Shown one piece after another: positions 1-5,731 of a DNA stretch of 6,783 nucleotides. The notes under the pieces are model-generated. The model did no database searches. It was not told where the DNA came from and saw only the letters and a list, made by a program, of their open reading frames with translations. The stretch is from contig JAJDCV010000365.1 of NCBI GenBank assembly GCA_029260675.1, positions 1 to 6,783 on the forward strand. Direction: 5' to 3'. The position numbers were made by a program, and so were the translations under genes. Positions within the stretch are counted from its first letter, which is position 1. Each line of letters opens with the position of its first letter. Origin of the DNA: Phycisphaeraceae bacterium (GTDB lineage Bacteria > Planctomycetota > Phycisphaerae > Phycisphaerales > Phycisphaeraceae).

Positions 1-30
1 TAAAATACGACTTATATTACATATTGAGGC

Positions 31-59
31 ATTGTAACCTAGAGGCCTGCGACCACCAA
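31..59 (-). promoter_or_regulatory. Sigma70-type promoter pointing left out of the window
   Basis: Read on the minus strand, TTGGTG (59-54) is followed by exactly 17 bases and then TACAAT (36-31). This is a good match to the -35/-10 consensus with ideal spacing, in a locally AT-rich stretch. Transcription would start near position 24 and run leftward, so it probably serves a gene whose start lies beyond the left edge. No gene for it can be seen inside the window. Confidence 0.5.
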
Positions 60-100
60 CGCTTGTTTACTAGAACTTCTGCTCTCCGCTTCATAGTATC

Positions 101-120
101 GCCAAACCGTGAAGGTTGGC
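101..120 (-). terminator. Hairpin downstream of crcB, possible terminator
   Basis: GCCAAACC and GGTTGGC pair around the loop GTGAA, giving seven base pairs with one bulged A. The hairpin begins about 18 bases after the crcB stop codon on the minus strand. There is no U-run after the stem on that strand (GATACTATG follows), so if it ends transcription it is not a classical intrinsic terminator. Confidence 0.33.
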
Positions 121-138
121 CTGAATCTCAGCGGCCCG

Positions 139-534
139 CTATCCGGCTGACGTCAGCCCCTTGGCGGCCGCGATCCCGGCGAACACCATGGCGATCCCCA
201 GGCCGTTCTGGGTGATCAGATTGACCGCGGCCCAGGCGTAATCCGATTGCCGATACAGCTCGGTGCTCTGGAATGCGAACGTCGAAAATGTCGTCAGCGC
301 CCCGATGAACCCGCCTAATAGGGCGATCGTGGCCGGGGCTTCCAGTTGCAGCCTCATATCCGCCCGGGCCCAGATAAGCCCAAAAAGGAAGCAGCCCAGC
401 AGGTTGACCCCCAGGGTCCCCAGCTTCCAAGGGCCGGTCGGGGCCGTATTGATCGCGGCCGTGATCGTGACCCGCAACACGGCACCGATCGCCCCGCCCA
501 GACCTACCATCAACATCGTGACCAGAACCCGCAC
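139..534 (-). CDS. crcB: Fluoride ion channel CrcB/FluC
   Basis: This is a small inner-membrane channel that lets fluoride leave the cytoplasm. The family works as a dual-topology dimer. The 131-residue product is of usual family length and has four hydrophobic segments, at about 2-25, 38-57, 68-90 and 103-125. Family signatures are present: GGAIGAVLR (13-21) with the conserved Arg21, GTLGVNLLG (39-47) with pore Asn44, and GGFIGALTTFSTF (74-86). The last of these carries the Phe-box residues Phe83 and Phe86 and the central sodium-site loop. The start is GTG at 534-532. It is chosen because GGGAG (547-543) lies 8 bases upstream and the GG..GA motif then sits at the usual distance from the N terminus. 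The gene stands alone and is transcribed away from the cytochrome operon. As a single copy it would have to form a homodimer, unless a partner lies elsewhere. No fluoride riboswitch is recognisable in its leader. Confidence 0.95.
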   Translation of the reverse strand: MRVLVTMLMVGLGGAIGAVLRVTITAAINTAPTGPWKLGTLGVNLLGCFLFGLIWARADMRLQLEAPATIALLGGFIGALTTFSTFAFQSTELYRQSDYAWAAVNLITQNGLGIAMVFAGIAAAKGLTSAG

Positions 535-593
535 GCGGAGATCTCCCTTCGCCGACGGAACACCCGCAGGCGGGGCTTACCTGACTGGGCGGG

Positions 594-599
594 ATTGTA
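594..599 (-). promoter_or_regulatory. Candidate -10 element for crcB
   Basis: TACAAT on the minus strand lies about 60 bases upstream of the crcB GTG. It would give a leader of roughly 50 bases containing the Shine-Dalgarno GGGAG. The -35 at 16-18 bases spacing is poor (TGGCGG at best). Support is the near-consensus hexamer and its position in the divergent spacer. Confidence 0.4.
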
Positions 600-647
600 C
601 GCATGGATTCACCCGCCCGCCACAGCCGAGCCTTGGCCTGTCATTGT

Positions 648-656
648 TGATAGAAT
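648..656 (+). promoter_or_regulatory. Extended -10 promoter for the lipoprotein-resB-ccsA operon
   Basis: TGATAGAAT reads as an extended -10 (TGn followed by TAGAAT, 651-656), which can work without a strong -35. I see no good -35 at 16-18 bases. Transcription would begin near 663 and leave a leader of about 26 bases before the ATG at 689. It lies some 50 bases from the opposing crcB -10, so the two may share a regulatory spacer. Confidence 0.4.
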
Positions 657-688
657 CTCCACCCACCAACTTTAATAAAGTATCGCGA

Positions 689-1330
689 ATGATTAAGTGC
701 TCTAAATACATATCCCAGACGGTGATCGCCCAAGCCTGGCTGAAGGCCACGGCGTGCGGGGTGTTGTCGTTGATTTTGTTGGCCGGGTGTGAAGACGAAC
801 AGGTCCGCAGCTATCAGGCACCCAAAGCCCCGGCCTATACCCCACCGGCGCCGATGGGCCCGGCCGGTAGACCACATGCCGCTGAACCCGGGATTACCTG
901 GAGCCTGCCGGAAAGCTGGCTGCCGATACCCGGCGGGTCGGGGATGGCGATGGCGTCTTTCGACGCGCCCGGTGAATCCGGTGCCGCGAAGGTGACCGTC
1001 ACCCCGCTGTCCGGCCAGGCCGGCGGCGTCCTCCCCAACATCAACCGCTGGCGCGGCCAGGTCGGGCTCGAACCCGTCGGCGCAATCGAAGAGCAACCCA
1101 TGACCAGCGTTCAGGTCGATCAATCACCCGCCGGGCTGATTGATCTGGTGTCACCGCCAGACGCCACAGCCGGGATCGAGCGGATGCTCGTCGTGCTGGT
1201 CCCCCGTCCACAACATAATCAGACCTGGTTCTTCAAGATGACCGGGCCGAACCAGACCGTCGACCTGCACAAGCAGGCCTTTGTCGATTTCGTCGAGTCG
1301 GTGAGTTTTGCGGAGGCACCCGGTGAATAA
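689..1330 (+). CDS. Secreted lipoprotein of unknown function, first gene of the cytochrome c maturation operon
   Basis: I do not recognise a named family. The 213-residue product begins with a basic N-region, then a hydrophobic core and the lipobox LLAGC with the lipidated Cys34. Glu follows the cysteine, so under the Lol rule it would be sent to the outer membrane. A Pro/Ala-rich linker (about 42-67) leads to a compact domain at about 68-208. Motifs that look conserved are WSLPESW (71-77), GGVLPNINRWRGQ with GL after it (112-127), TWFFKMTG (179-186) and a C-terminal helix ending in FVESVSF (201-207). A Trp-Pro opening strand, an 'FFKMTG' strand and a final helix resemble the PsbP/MOG1/DcrB-like fold, which is a guess from pattern only. 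ATG at 689 is chosen because it gives a complete signal peptide; an in-frame GTG at 722 would also leave one. Shine-Dalgarno pairing is weak. The stop overlaps the resB start. Confidence 0.82.
   Translation: MIKCSKYISQTVIAQAWLKATACGVLSLILLAGCEDEQVRSYQAPKAPAYTPPAPMGPAGRPHAAEPGITWSLPESWLPIPGGSGMAMASFDAPGESGAAKVTVTPLSGQAGGVLPNINRWRGQVGLEPVGAIEEQPMTSVQVDQSPAGLIDLVSPPDATAGIERMLVVLVPRPQHNQTWFFKMTGPNQTVDLHKQAFVDFVESVSFAEAPGE
1312..1330 (+). promoter_or_regulatory. Ribosome site and overlapping stop/start joining the lipoprotein gene to resB
   Basis: GGAGG at 1312-1316 lies 6 bases before GTG at 1323, and the sequence GTGAATAA contains both the resB start and the lipoprotein stop (1328-1330). This decides the resB start. 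The alternatives fit worse: TTG at 1308 lies upstream of the site, and ATG at 1335 is 18 bases from GGAGG, with only AAGGGG directly abutting it. The overlap implies that ribosomes finishing the lipoprotein re-initiate on resB. Confidence 0.65.
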
Positions 1331-2507
1331 GGGGATGAAAAAAATCCTGGCCCCGGTGGCGTCGCTGCGGCTGACCGTGTTGCTGTTCGCGTTGGCGATG
1401 GTGCTGATCCTCGTCGGGACCGTCGCGCAGAAATACGAGGGCAACTGGGCGGTGGTCGATCAGTACTTCCACTCGCTGTGGCTCTGGATGCCGGTCGGTT
1501 TCGCGGACCTGAGGGTGCCGTTCGTCGGCGGATACAGCCTATGTATCCTGATGCTGGTCAACCTGCTGGCGGCGCATGCCGTGCGGTTCAAACTCTCCTG
1601 GAAGCGGGCCGGGATCATCATCACCCACGTCGGGCTGATCGTGTTGCTCGCCGGGGAGCTGGTTACAGGCTTGTTCGCGGTCGAGTGGAACATGACCATC
1701 GACGAAGGACGCAGCGCCAACTACGCCCAGGACATCCGTGTGAGCGAGCTGGCGATTGTCGACCCTTCGCCCCAGGGCCATGACGACGTGCTGACCGTGC
1801 CCGGTTCGATGCTGGCCCGGCACACCAACGGGGGGACGATCAACGAACCGCAACTGCCATTTGATATCCAGGTGCTGCGTTGGATGCCCAACTCGACGCT
1901 CACCGGGCGGGGGATGGCGGACCCGATGCTCAAGCAAAACACCCCCGAGGTTACCGAAGGGTTCGGCACGATGGCGCTGGCGTCGTCACTACCCCCGGCC
2001 ACCGGCGTCGATGGCGGGCAGGTCGACGCGCCCTCGGCCTACCTGCGGTTCAGCCGCGACGGCGAAACCCTCGGCATTTGGATGGTCTCGCTGCACGGCA
2101 TCGCCTTCGATGATCCCAGGCAGCCGGTCACCGTCGGCGACAAAACTTATCTGATCGAGTTGCGCTTCCGAAGAGACTACAAGCCCTACACGCTTCACCT
2201 GATCGACTTCAAACACGACAAGTTCGTCGGCACGCAGATACCCAAGAACTTCTCCAGCGAGGTCCGCCTGGTCGACCCGACCCACAACGAGGACCGCACG
2301 GTGTTGATCTACATGAACCATCCGCTTCGCTACCGCGGGGAGACGTTCTACCAGAGCGGGTACTCGGGGGACACACGCACGATCCTCCAGGTCGTACGCA
2401 ACCCCGGCTGGCTGATGCCCTATATCGCCTGCTCGCTGGTGTCGTTGGGCCTGTCGGTCCACTTCGGTGTGATGCTCAGGAAGTTTGTCAGCAGGACAAG
2501 ACGATGA
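1323..2507 (+). CDS. resB: Cytochrome c biogenesis protein ResB (Ccs1-type, System II)
   Basis: This is the membrane partner of CcsA in System II cytochrome c maturation. The pair moves heme to the outer face of the cytoplasmic membrane and supports its ligation to CXXCH apocytochromes. The 394-residue product has three N-terminal membrane segments (about 14-34, 66-87 and 96-119). A large extracytoplasmic domain (about 120-360) follows, then a fourth membrane segment (361-385). Family marks are the opening SLRLTVLLF (14-22), RAGIIITHVGLIVLLAG (95-111) and the late PLRYRGETFYQSGY (334-347) followed by VVRNPG (357-362). His102 in the third segment matches the position of the transmembrane heme ligand in the ResB half of fused CcsBA proteins. 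His380 in the last segment resembles the essential histidine described in Ccs1. At 394 residues it is shorter than many ResB proteins but lacks no recognisable part. Its TGA overlaps the ccsA ATG. Confidence 0.9.
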   Translation: MNKGMKKILAPVASLRLTVLLFALAMVLILVGTVAQKYEGNWAVVDQYFHSLWLWMPVGFADLRVPFVGGYSLCILMLVNLLAAHAVRFKLSWKRAGIIITHVGLIVLLAGELVTGLFAVEWNMTIDEGRSANYAQDIRVSELAIVDPSPQGHDDVLTVPGSMLARHTNGGTINEPQLPFDIQVLRWMPNSTLTGRGMADPMLKQNTPEVTEGFGTMALASSLPPATGVDGGQVDAPSAYLRFSRDGETLGIWMVSLHGIAFDDPRQPVTVGDKTYLIELRFRRDYKPYTLHLIDFKHDKFVGTQIPKNFSSEVRLVDPTHNEDRTVLIYMNHPLRYRGETFYQSGYSGDTRTILQVVRNPGWLMPYIACSLVSLGLSVHFGVMLRKFVSRTRR

Positions 2508-4195
2508 ACAAGCTCGCAACACTCATCCACGCCGCCGCAATACTGCTTAGCCTGGCCGTGCTCGCCATGCCGCTGATGCCTAAGCACGAACAGGGTGTGT
2601 ACGACCTGGACACGCTGGGTAGTTTGCCGGTTTCCGCGGGGGGGCGAACCAAGCCGCTGGACACCGTCGCGCGCAACAGCCTCCTGATTGTGAGCGACCG
2701 CCAGACCGTGAAAATCGACGGAATACGCCGGCCCGCGATCCGCTGGCTGATCGATGTGATGACCCGGCCCAACGATGCGAACGTCTACGAAGTTTTCCGG
2801 ATCGATCACCCCGACGTGAAGAGCCTCATCGAGGCCAACCAGGGCGATCAGAAACGGTTTTCGTTCAACCACATTCAGCGTTTCGCACAGGAACTGAATG
2901 TGCAGTTCCAACAGGTCGAGGCTATCAAGCCCATAGACCGGGACGCCTATCAGAAACACCTGGCCGAGCTAAGAGACCATGTGACGACCTACTCACTGCT
3001 ATTCACCCAGCAGGCCCCGTACACCGTCCCGCCGCTTACAGCCGAGGAGCAGTGGCGGCCGCTCTCCGCCGAAATACACGCCCCGCACGGAGGACACGAA
3101 GCGCATGGCGAGCCCAGCGACGCAGCCAAGCGCCTGAGCAACATCTTCCTGGCGTATCAAAATCAAGACCCCGACCATTTCAACCATGAGGTCGCCGACT
3201 ACGCCACGATGCTCGACCAGCGGATACCGGACATCACGAGAAAGGCCCGCTTCGAGGTCTTCTTCAACAAGCTCCAGCCGTTCTACCAGAGCACAGTTCT
3301 GTACGTCCTGGCGTTCCTGCTGGTTTGCGCGTCACTATTGACCGCGGGCTTCAAAGGCTCGGGGTTGCCCAAGGGGCTTGGCCGCGCCGCCGTCAGTGTG
3401 CTGACCCTGGCCTTCTGCCTAAGTACCTTTGGGTTAAGTGCGCGGGTCTACATGCAAGGCTACGCCCCCGTGACCAACCTCTACTCCTCGGCCGTGTTTA
3501 TCGGATGGTTCTGCGTGGCGATGGGCTTGTTCCTGGAGTGGCTGTTTAGAAACGGGATGGGCACGGCGCTGTCGGCGTTGATCGGGTTCGTCACGATGAT
3601 CATCGCACACAACCTCGCCGACGGCGACACGATGAACATGATGCAGGCCGTGCTCGACTCGAACTTCTGGCTTTCCACCCATGTCATCACCGTGACCATC
3701 GGGTACTCGGCGACGTTCCTGGCGGGGTTCATCGGGATCACGTACATCTTGATGGGCGTCTACACACGCGGCCTGACACCAGACCGCCGCAAGACCCTTG
3801 AGAAGATGATGTACGGCGTGATCGCGTTTGCGCTGCTGTTCAGCTTCATCGGGACGGTGCTGGGTGGGATCTGGGCGGATCAGAGTTGGGGCCGGTTCTG
3901 GGGCTGGGACCCCAAGGAGAACGGCGCGGTCCTGATCGTACTGATGAACGCGCTGATCCTGCACGCCCGCTGGGGGGGGATGATCAAGGCCCGGGGCGTG
4001 GCCATCCTCGCCGTGTTCGGGAACATCATCACCGTCTGGAGCTGGTTCGGCACAAACATGCTGGGCGTGGGTCTGCACAGCTACGGGTTCATGGATTCCG
4101 CCGTCTTCTGGATACTTGTTTTCGTAGGCAGTCAACTCGCGGTCATGTCCGCGGGGATGATCCCGGTGTCCCGTTGGCGGAGCTTTGTGTCTTAG
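2504..4195 (+). CDS. ccsA: Cytochrome c heme lyase/export subunit CcsA with long N-terminal extracytoplasmic extension
   Basis: This is the heme-handling subunit of System II cytochrome c maturation. The 563-residue product starts with one membrane segment (about 5-25). An extracytoplasmic region of some 230 residues follows, including GGRTKPLDTVAR (46-57), a motif typical of the CcsA half of CcsBA-type proteins. From about 263 onward there is a multi-span CcsA domain. The heme-binding WWD motif spans 454-473 (W457, W462, W466, W468, D469 and PKENG). Flanking extracytoplasmic His393 (FWLSTH) and His525 (LHSYG), plus transmembrane His487 (LILHARW), complete the expected ligand set, so the protein should be active. 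APVTNLYSS (321-329) is another family mark. An unusual HxxHxxHxxH run occupies 192-201 in the extension. The start is the ATG of an ATGA overlap with resB, with AGGA upstream. Runs of seven G (2638-2644) and eight G (3972-3979) lie inside the gene. Confidence 0.94.
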   Translation: MNKLATLIHAAAILLSLAVLAMPLMPKHEQGVYDLDTLGSLPVSAGGRTKPLDTVARNSLLIVSDRQTVKIDGIRRPAIRWLIDVMTRPNDANVYEVFRIDHPDVKSLIEANQGDQKRFSFNHIQRFAQELNVQFQQVEAIKPIDRDAYQKHLAELRDHVTTYSLLFTQQAPYTVPPLTAEEQWRPLSAEIHAPHGGHEAHGEPSDAAKRLSNIFLAYQNQDPDHFNHEVADYATMLDQRIPDITRKARFEVFFNKLQPFYQSTVLYVLAFLLVCASLLTAGFKGSGLPKGLGRAAVSVLTLAFCLSTFGLSARVYMQGYAPVTNLYSSAVFIGWFCVAMGLFLEWLFRNGMGTALSALIGFVTMIIAHNLADGDTMNMMQAVLDSNFWLSTHVITVTIGYSATFLAGFIGITYILMGVYTRGLTPDRRKTLEKMMYGVIAFALLFSFIGTVLGGIWADQSWGRFWGWDPKENGAVLIVLMNALILHARWGGMIKARGVAILAVFGNIITVWSWFGTNMLGVGLHSYGFMDSAVFWILVFVGSQLAVMSAGMIPVSRWRSFVS

Positions 4196-4207
4196 CCGCT
4201 TGCGGCT
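4194..4207 (+). terminator. Short CTTG-loop hairpin at the ccsA stop codon
   Basis: AGCCG and CGGCT pair around the tetraloop CTTG, starting inside the ccsA TAG. It could mark the end of the operon transcript. There is no U-tract after it (TGGCGGCTTCC), the stem is only five to six base pairs, and chance is possible in GC-rich DNA. Confidence 0.22.
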
Positions 4208-4243
4208 TGGCGGCTTCCACCGCTACATCGCGTTCTCCCCCGC

Positions 4244-4249
4244 TACACT
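4244..4249 (+). promoter_or_regulatory. Candidate -10 element giving a leaderless mpg transcript
   Basis: TACACT ends 6 bases before the mpg ATG at 4256, so transcription would start at or next to the start codon itself. There is no Shine-Dalgarno sequence in front of this ATG, which fits a leaderless mRNA. No good -35 is visible at 16-18 bases. Confidence 0.35.
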
Positions 4250-4255
4250 GCCACC

Positions 4256-4873
4256 ATGCCGCCGCGTCTCACCCGAAGTTTCTACCGCCGCAAACCCGTG
4301 CAGTTGGCCCGGGCCCTACTTGGACAGCGACTGGTCCGCGTACTCAGTCCACCTCATGGTCAACGACTCGCAGGCCTCATCGTCGAGGTCGAGGCCTACC
4401 TCGGCGAGCAGGACATGGCCGCACATACCTTCGGCGGTCGGCGTACACCACGCAATGAATCCATGTGGCGAGACGGCGGGCACGCATACGTCTATTTCAC
4501 CTACGGGATGCACCACTGCATGAACGTCGTCGCTTCCGTGGCCGGGGACCCCGTCGCGGTGCTGATACGGGCGTTGGAGCCGACCGAGGGCATAGACATG
4601 ATGTACACACGACGCCCGCCCGCCCGCCGTGACACCGACCTGTGCTCCGGACCGGCCAAGCTGTGTCAGGCCCTGGGTATCGAACGCGAGTTGGATGGTC
4701 AAGACCTGACCCATAGCGGCCCCCTCTTCATCGAGCAGGCACGCAAGACCGCGGCCCCGGTGTCCCGCATCACCGTTGGCCCGCGCGTCGGTGTAAACTA
4801 CGCTCAGGAGTGGGCAAACGAGCCGCTGCGTTTTTACCTCACCGACAACCCCCACGTCAGCAAGGCCAGATGA
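4256..4873 (+). CDS. mpg: DNA-3-methyladenine glycosylase (AAG/MPG family)
   Basis: This base-excision repair enzyme cuts the N-glycosidic bond of alkylated purines such as 3-methyladenine, leaving an abasic site. The 205-residue length is normal for the bacterial family and the whole domain is present. The sequence can be lined up by eye with human AAG. VEAYLGEQDMAAH (45-57) holds the catalytic base Glu46 (human Glu125), base-stacking Tyr48 (Tyr127) and His57 (His136). Tyr83 in YGM corresponds to the DNA-intercalating Tyr162, and Asn90 to Asn169. Arg105 in RALEPTEG matches Arg182. CSGPAKLCQALGI (130-142) and GPRVGVNYAQEWA (175-187) are further family motifs. ATG at 4256 is the first in-frame start after the ccsA stop, and no ribosome site precedes it. 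The stop overlaps the next gene's start (ATGA), so the pair is probably cotranscribed. Confidence 0.95.
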   Translation: MPPRLTRSFYRRKPVQLARALLGQRLVRVLSPPHGQRLAGLIVEVEAYLGEQDMAAHTFGGRRTPRNESMWRDGGHAYVYFTYGMHHCMNVVASVAGDPVAVLIRALEPTEGIDMMYTRRPPARRDTDLCSGPAKLCQALGIERELDGQDLTHSGPLFIEQARKTAAPVSRITVGPRVGVNYAQEWANEPLRFYLTDNPHVSKAR

Positions 4874-5604
4874 CGGACTGGATAAGCCGTAAACTCGAAC
4901 ACGCCGACATCGTCGTGGGCCCTTGCGCCTGGCGACTGCCGATGCTCACCGGTCAGGATCGTGAGTATGTCCAGTCGCACCCGTCGCTGCTCGTGGTGGA
5001 CCCGGCGGACAGCGATGAGCTTCTGCAACAGGCCGGCCCACACACGGCCGACCTGCCGGTGTTGCTGGGGGTCGCCGAGCCCGCGTTCGCTCGTCATCTA
5101 CCAGGCACGATCATGCACCGCATGAGTCTGCTGGGGCGGGAGAAGGTCGACGCGTTAATCCTGCACATCGACGACCCGGCCGAGATCAAGAGCGGTGGGA
5201 TGCTCCAGACTCTGTTTTCGCTGCGTGACAGCGGCGCGGTCGGCTGCCTGGGGCTTGCCCACCGGGACCCCCTCGTCGCGGAGTGGCTCGCCATCAACAC
5301 CGCGGTCCGGCTGCTGGGTGTGAGTTATTCGTTAGATGACCCATCGGCGCGGCACCGGGCGGTATCAAAAGCTGATGAATACGGGATGTCAACCTTTGCG
5401 CTGAACAGCCCAAAGAACGAACAGGCCGTCAGGTTTGCTCTGGCGGAGAACCATCGTGTCCTGCCTGTGATGGATCGGCCTATCTCCACAGGGCTTACAC
5501 CTATGTCTGATGATGATATTGACCTGACGTGGCAGAAATTCCTGCAGGAATCCCCCCCACCCCCACCGCTACAGCGGGGCAAGCCGCCGGTGCCCGGGGC
5601 GTGA
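4870..5604 (+). CDS. Aldo/keto-reductase-like protein without the usual catalytic tetrad
   Basis: The 244-residue product resembles the middle and C-terminal part of the aldo/keto reductase TIM barrel. It has a strand with a histidine (VDALILHIDDP, 93-103), then a helix and LRDSGAVGCLGLAHRDP (118-134) in the place of the family's 'lrdsGKvRaiGvS' segment. LLGVSYSLDD (148-157) and an 'EYGMSTFAL' strand (170-178) follow. The N-terminal third is short and does not show the Asp, Tyr and Lys expected of a working reductase, so oxidoreductase activity is doubtful. The C terminus is a proline-rich tail (P229-P233 and onward) encoded over a seven-C run (5552-5558). The start is the ATG of an ATGA overlap with mpg, with AAGG a few bases upstream. 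A longer reading frame opens upstream inside mpg, but the coupled ATG is preferred. Partner, substrate and role are unknown. Confidence 0.75.
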   Translation: MTDWISRKLEHADIVVGPCAWRLPMLTGQDREYVQSHPSLLVVDPADSDELLQQAGPHTADLPVLLGVAEPAFARHLPGTIMHRMSLLGREKVDALILHIDDPAEIKSGGMLQTLFSLRDSGAVGCLGLAHRDPLVAEWLAINTAVRLLGVSYSLDDPSARHRAVSKADEYGMSTFALNSPKNEQAVRFALAENHRVLPVMDRPISTGLTPMSDDDIDLTWQKFLQESPPPPPLQRGKPPVPGA

Positions 5605-5613
5605 GACGCTCGG

Positions 5614-5645
5614 TTGTACCCGATGGCCCCGCCTTACGATATGAT
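5614..5645 (+). promoter_or_regulatory. Candidate promoter for the S1-domain gene
   Basis: TTGTAC (5614-5619) is a fair -35, with two overlapping -10 choices: TACGAT (5635-5640, spacing 15) and TATGAT (5640-5645, spacing 20). Neither spacing is ideal. A further hexamer, TAGACT (5688-5693), lies closer to the gene but has no -35. The 127-base spacer and the absence of overlap suggest that the S1 gene has its own promoter somewhere here. Confidence 0.33.
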
Positions 5646-5731
5646 CCCAAGACCCCGAGGAAAGTGGTCGAGTTCGGATCCGCCGTGTAGACTTAAGCAG
5701 GTAGACGACCCACGACCCGGTACCCAACCCC

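Noticed and set aside
24..215. Small plus-strand frame at the left edge (63 codons)
   Set aside because: Half of it is antisense to crcB, it has no ribosome site, and its composition is Arg/Pro/Ser shadow-like.
535..600. Fluoride riboswitch in the crcB leader
   Set aside because: The conserved blocks of the crcB RNA motif (GGnGAUGG..., ...CUGAUGnC) are not present on the minus strand. Only short hairpins are seen.
128..604. Second minus-strand frame over crcB (158 codons)
   Set aside because: It overlaps crcB in another frame. The crcB frame carries all channel motifs, while this one is Gly/Arg/Asp-rich shadow sequence.
263..688. Upstream extension of the lipoprotein frame to 263
   Set aside because: The extension would run antisense through crcB and put about 140 residues before the signal peptide. 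A lipobox protein must begin close to its signal sequence, so ATG at 689 is used.
3434..4135. Minus-strand open frame (233 codons)
   Set aside because: It lies wholly within ccsA on the opposite strand and is His/Pro/Asp-rich with no fold signature, so it is a shadow of membrane-protein codons.
4193..4256. ccsA and mpg as one read-through gene, since both are in the same frame
   Set aside because: They are unrelated families, each complete by itself, and they are separated by TAG and 60 bases without conserved protein-like sequence. The shared frame is a one-in-three coincidence.
5595..5631. CGGGGC...GCCCCG stem after the reductase-like gene as a terminator
   Set aside because: The 25-base loop, the overlap with the stop region and the lack of a U-run make it weak. 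It also overlaps the candidate promoter for the S1 gene.
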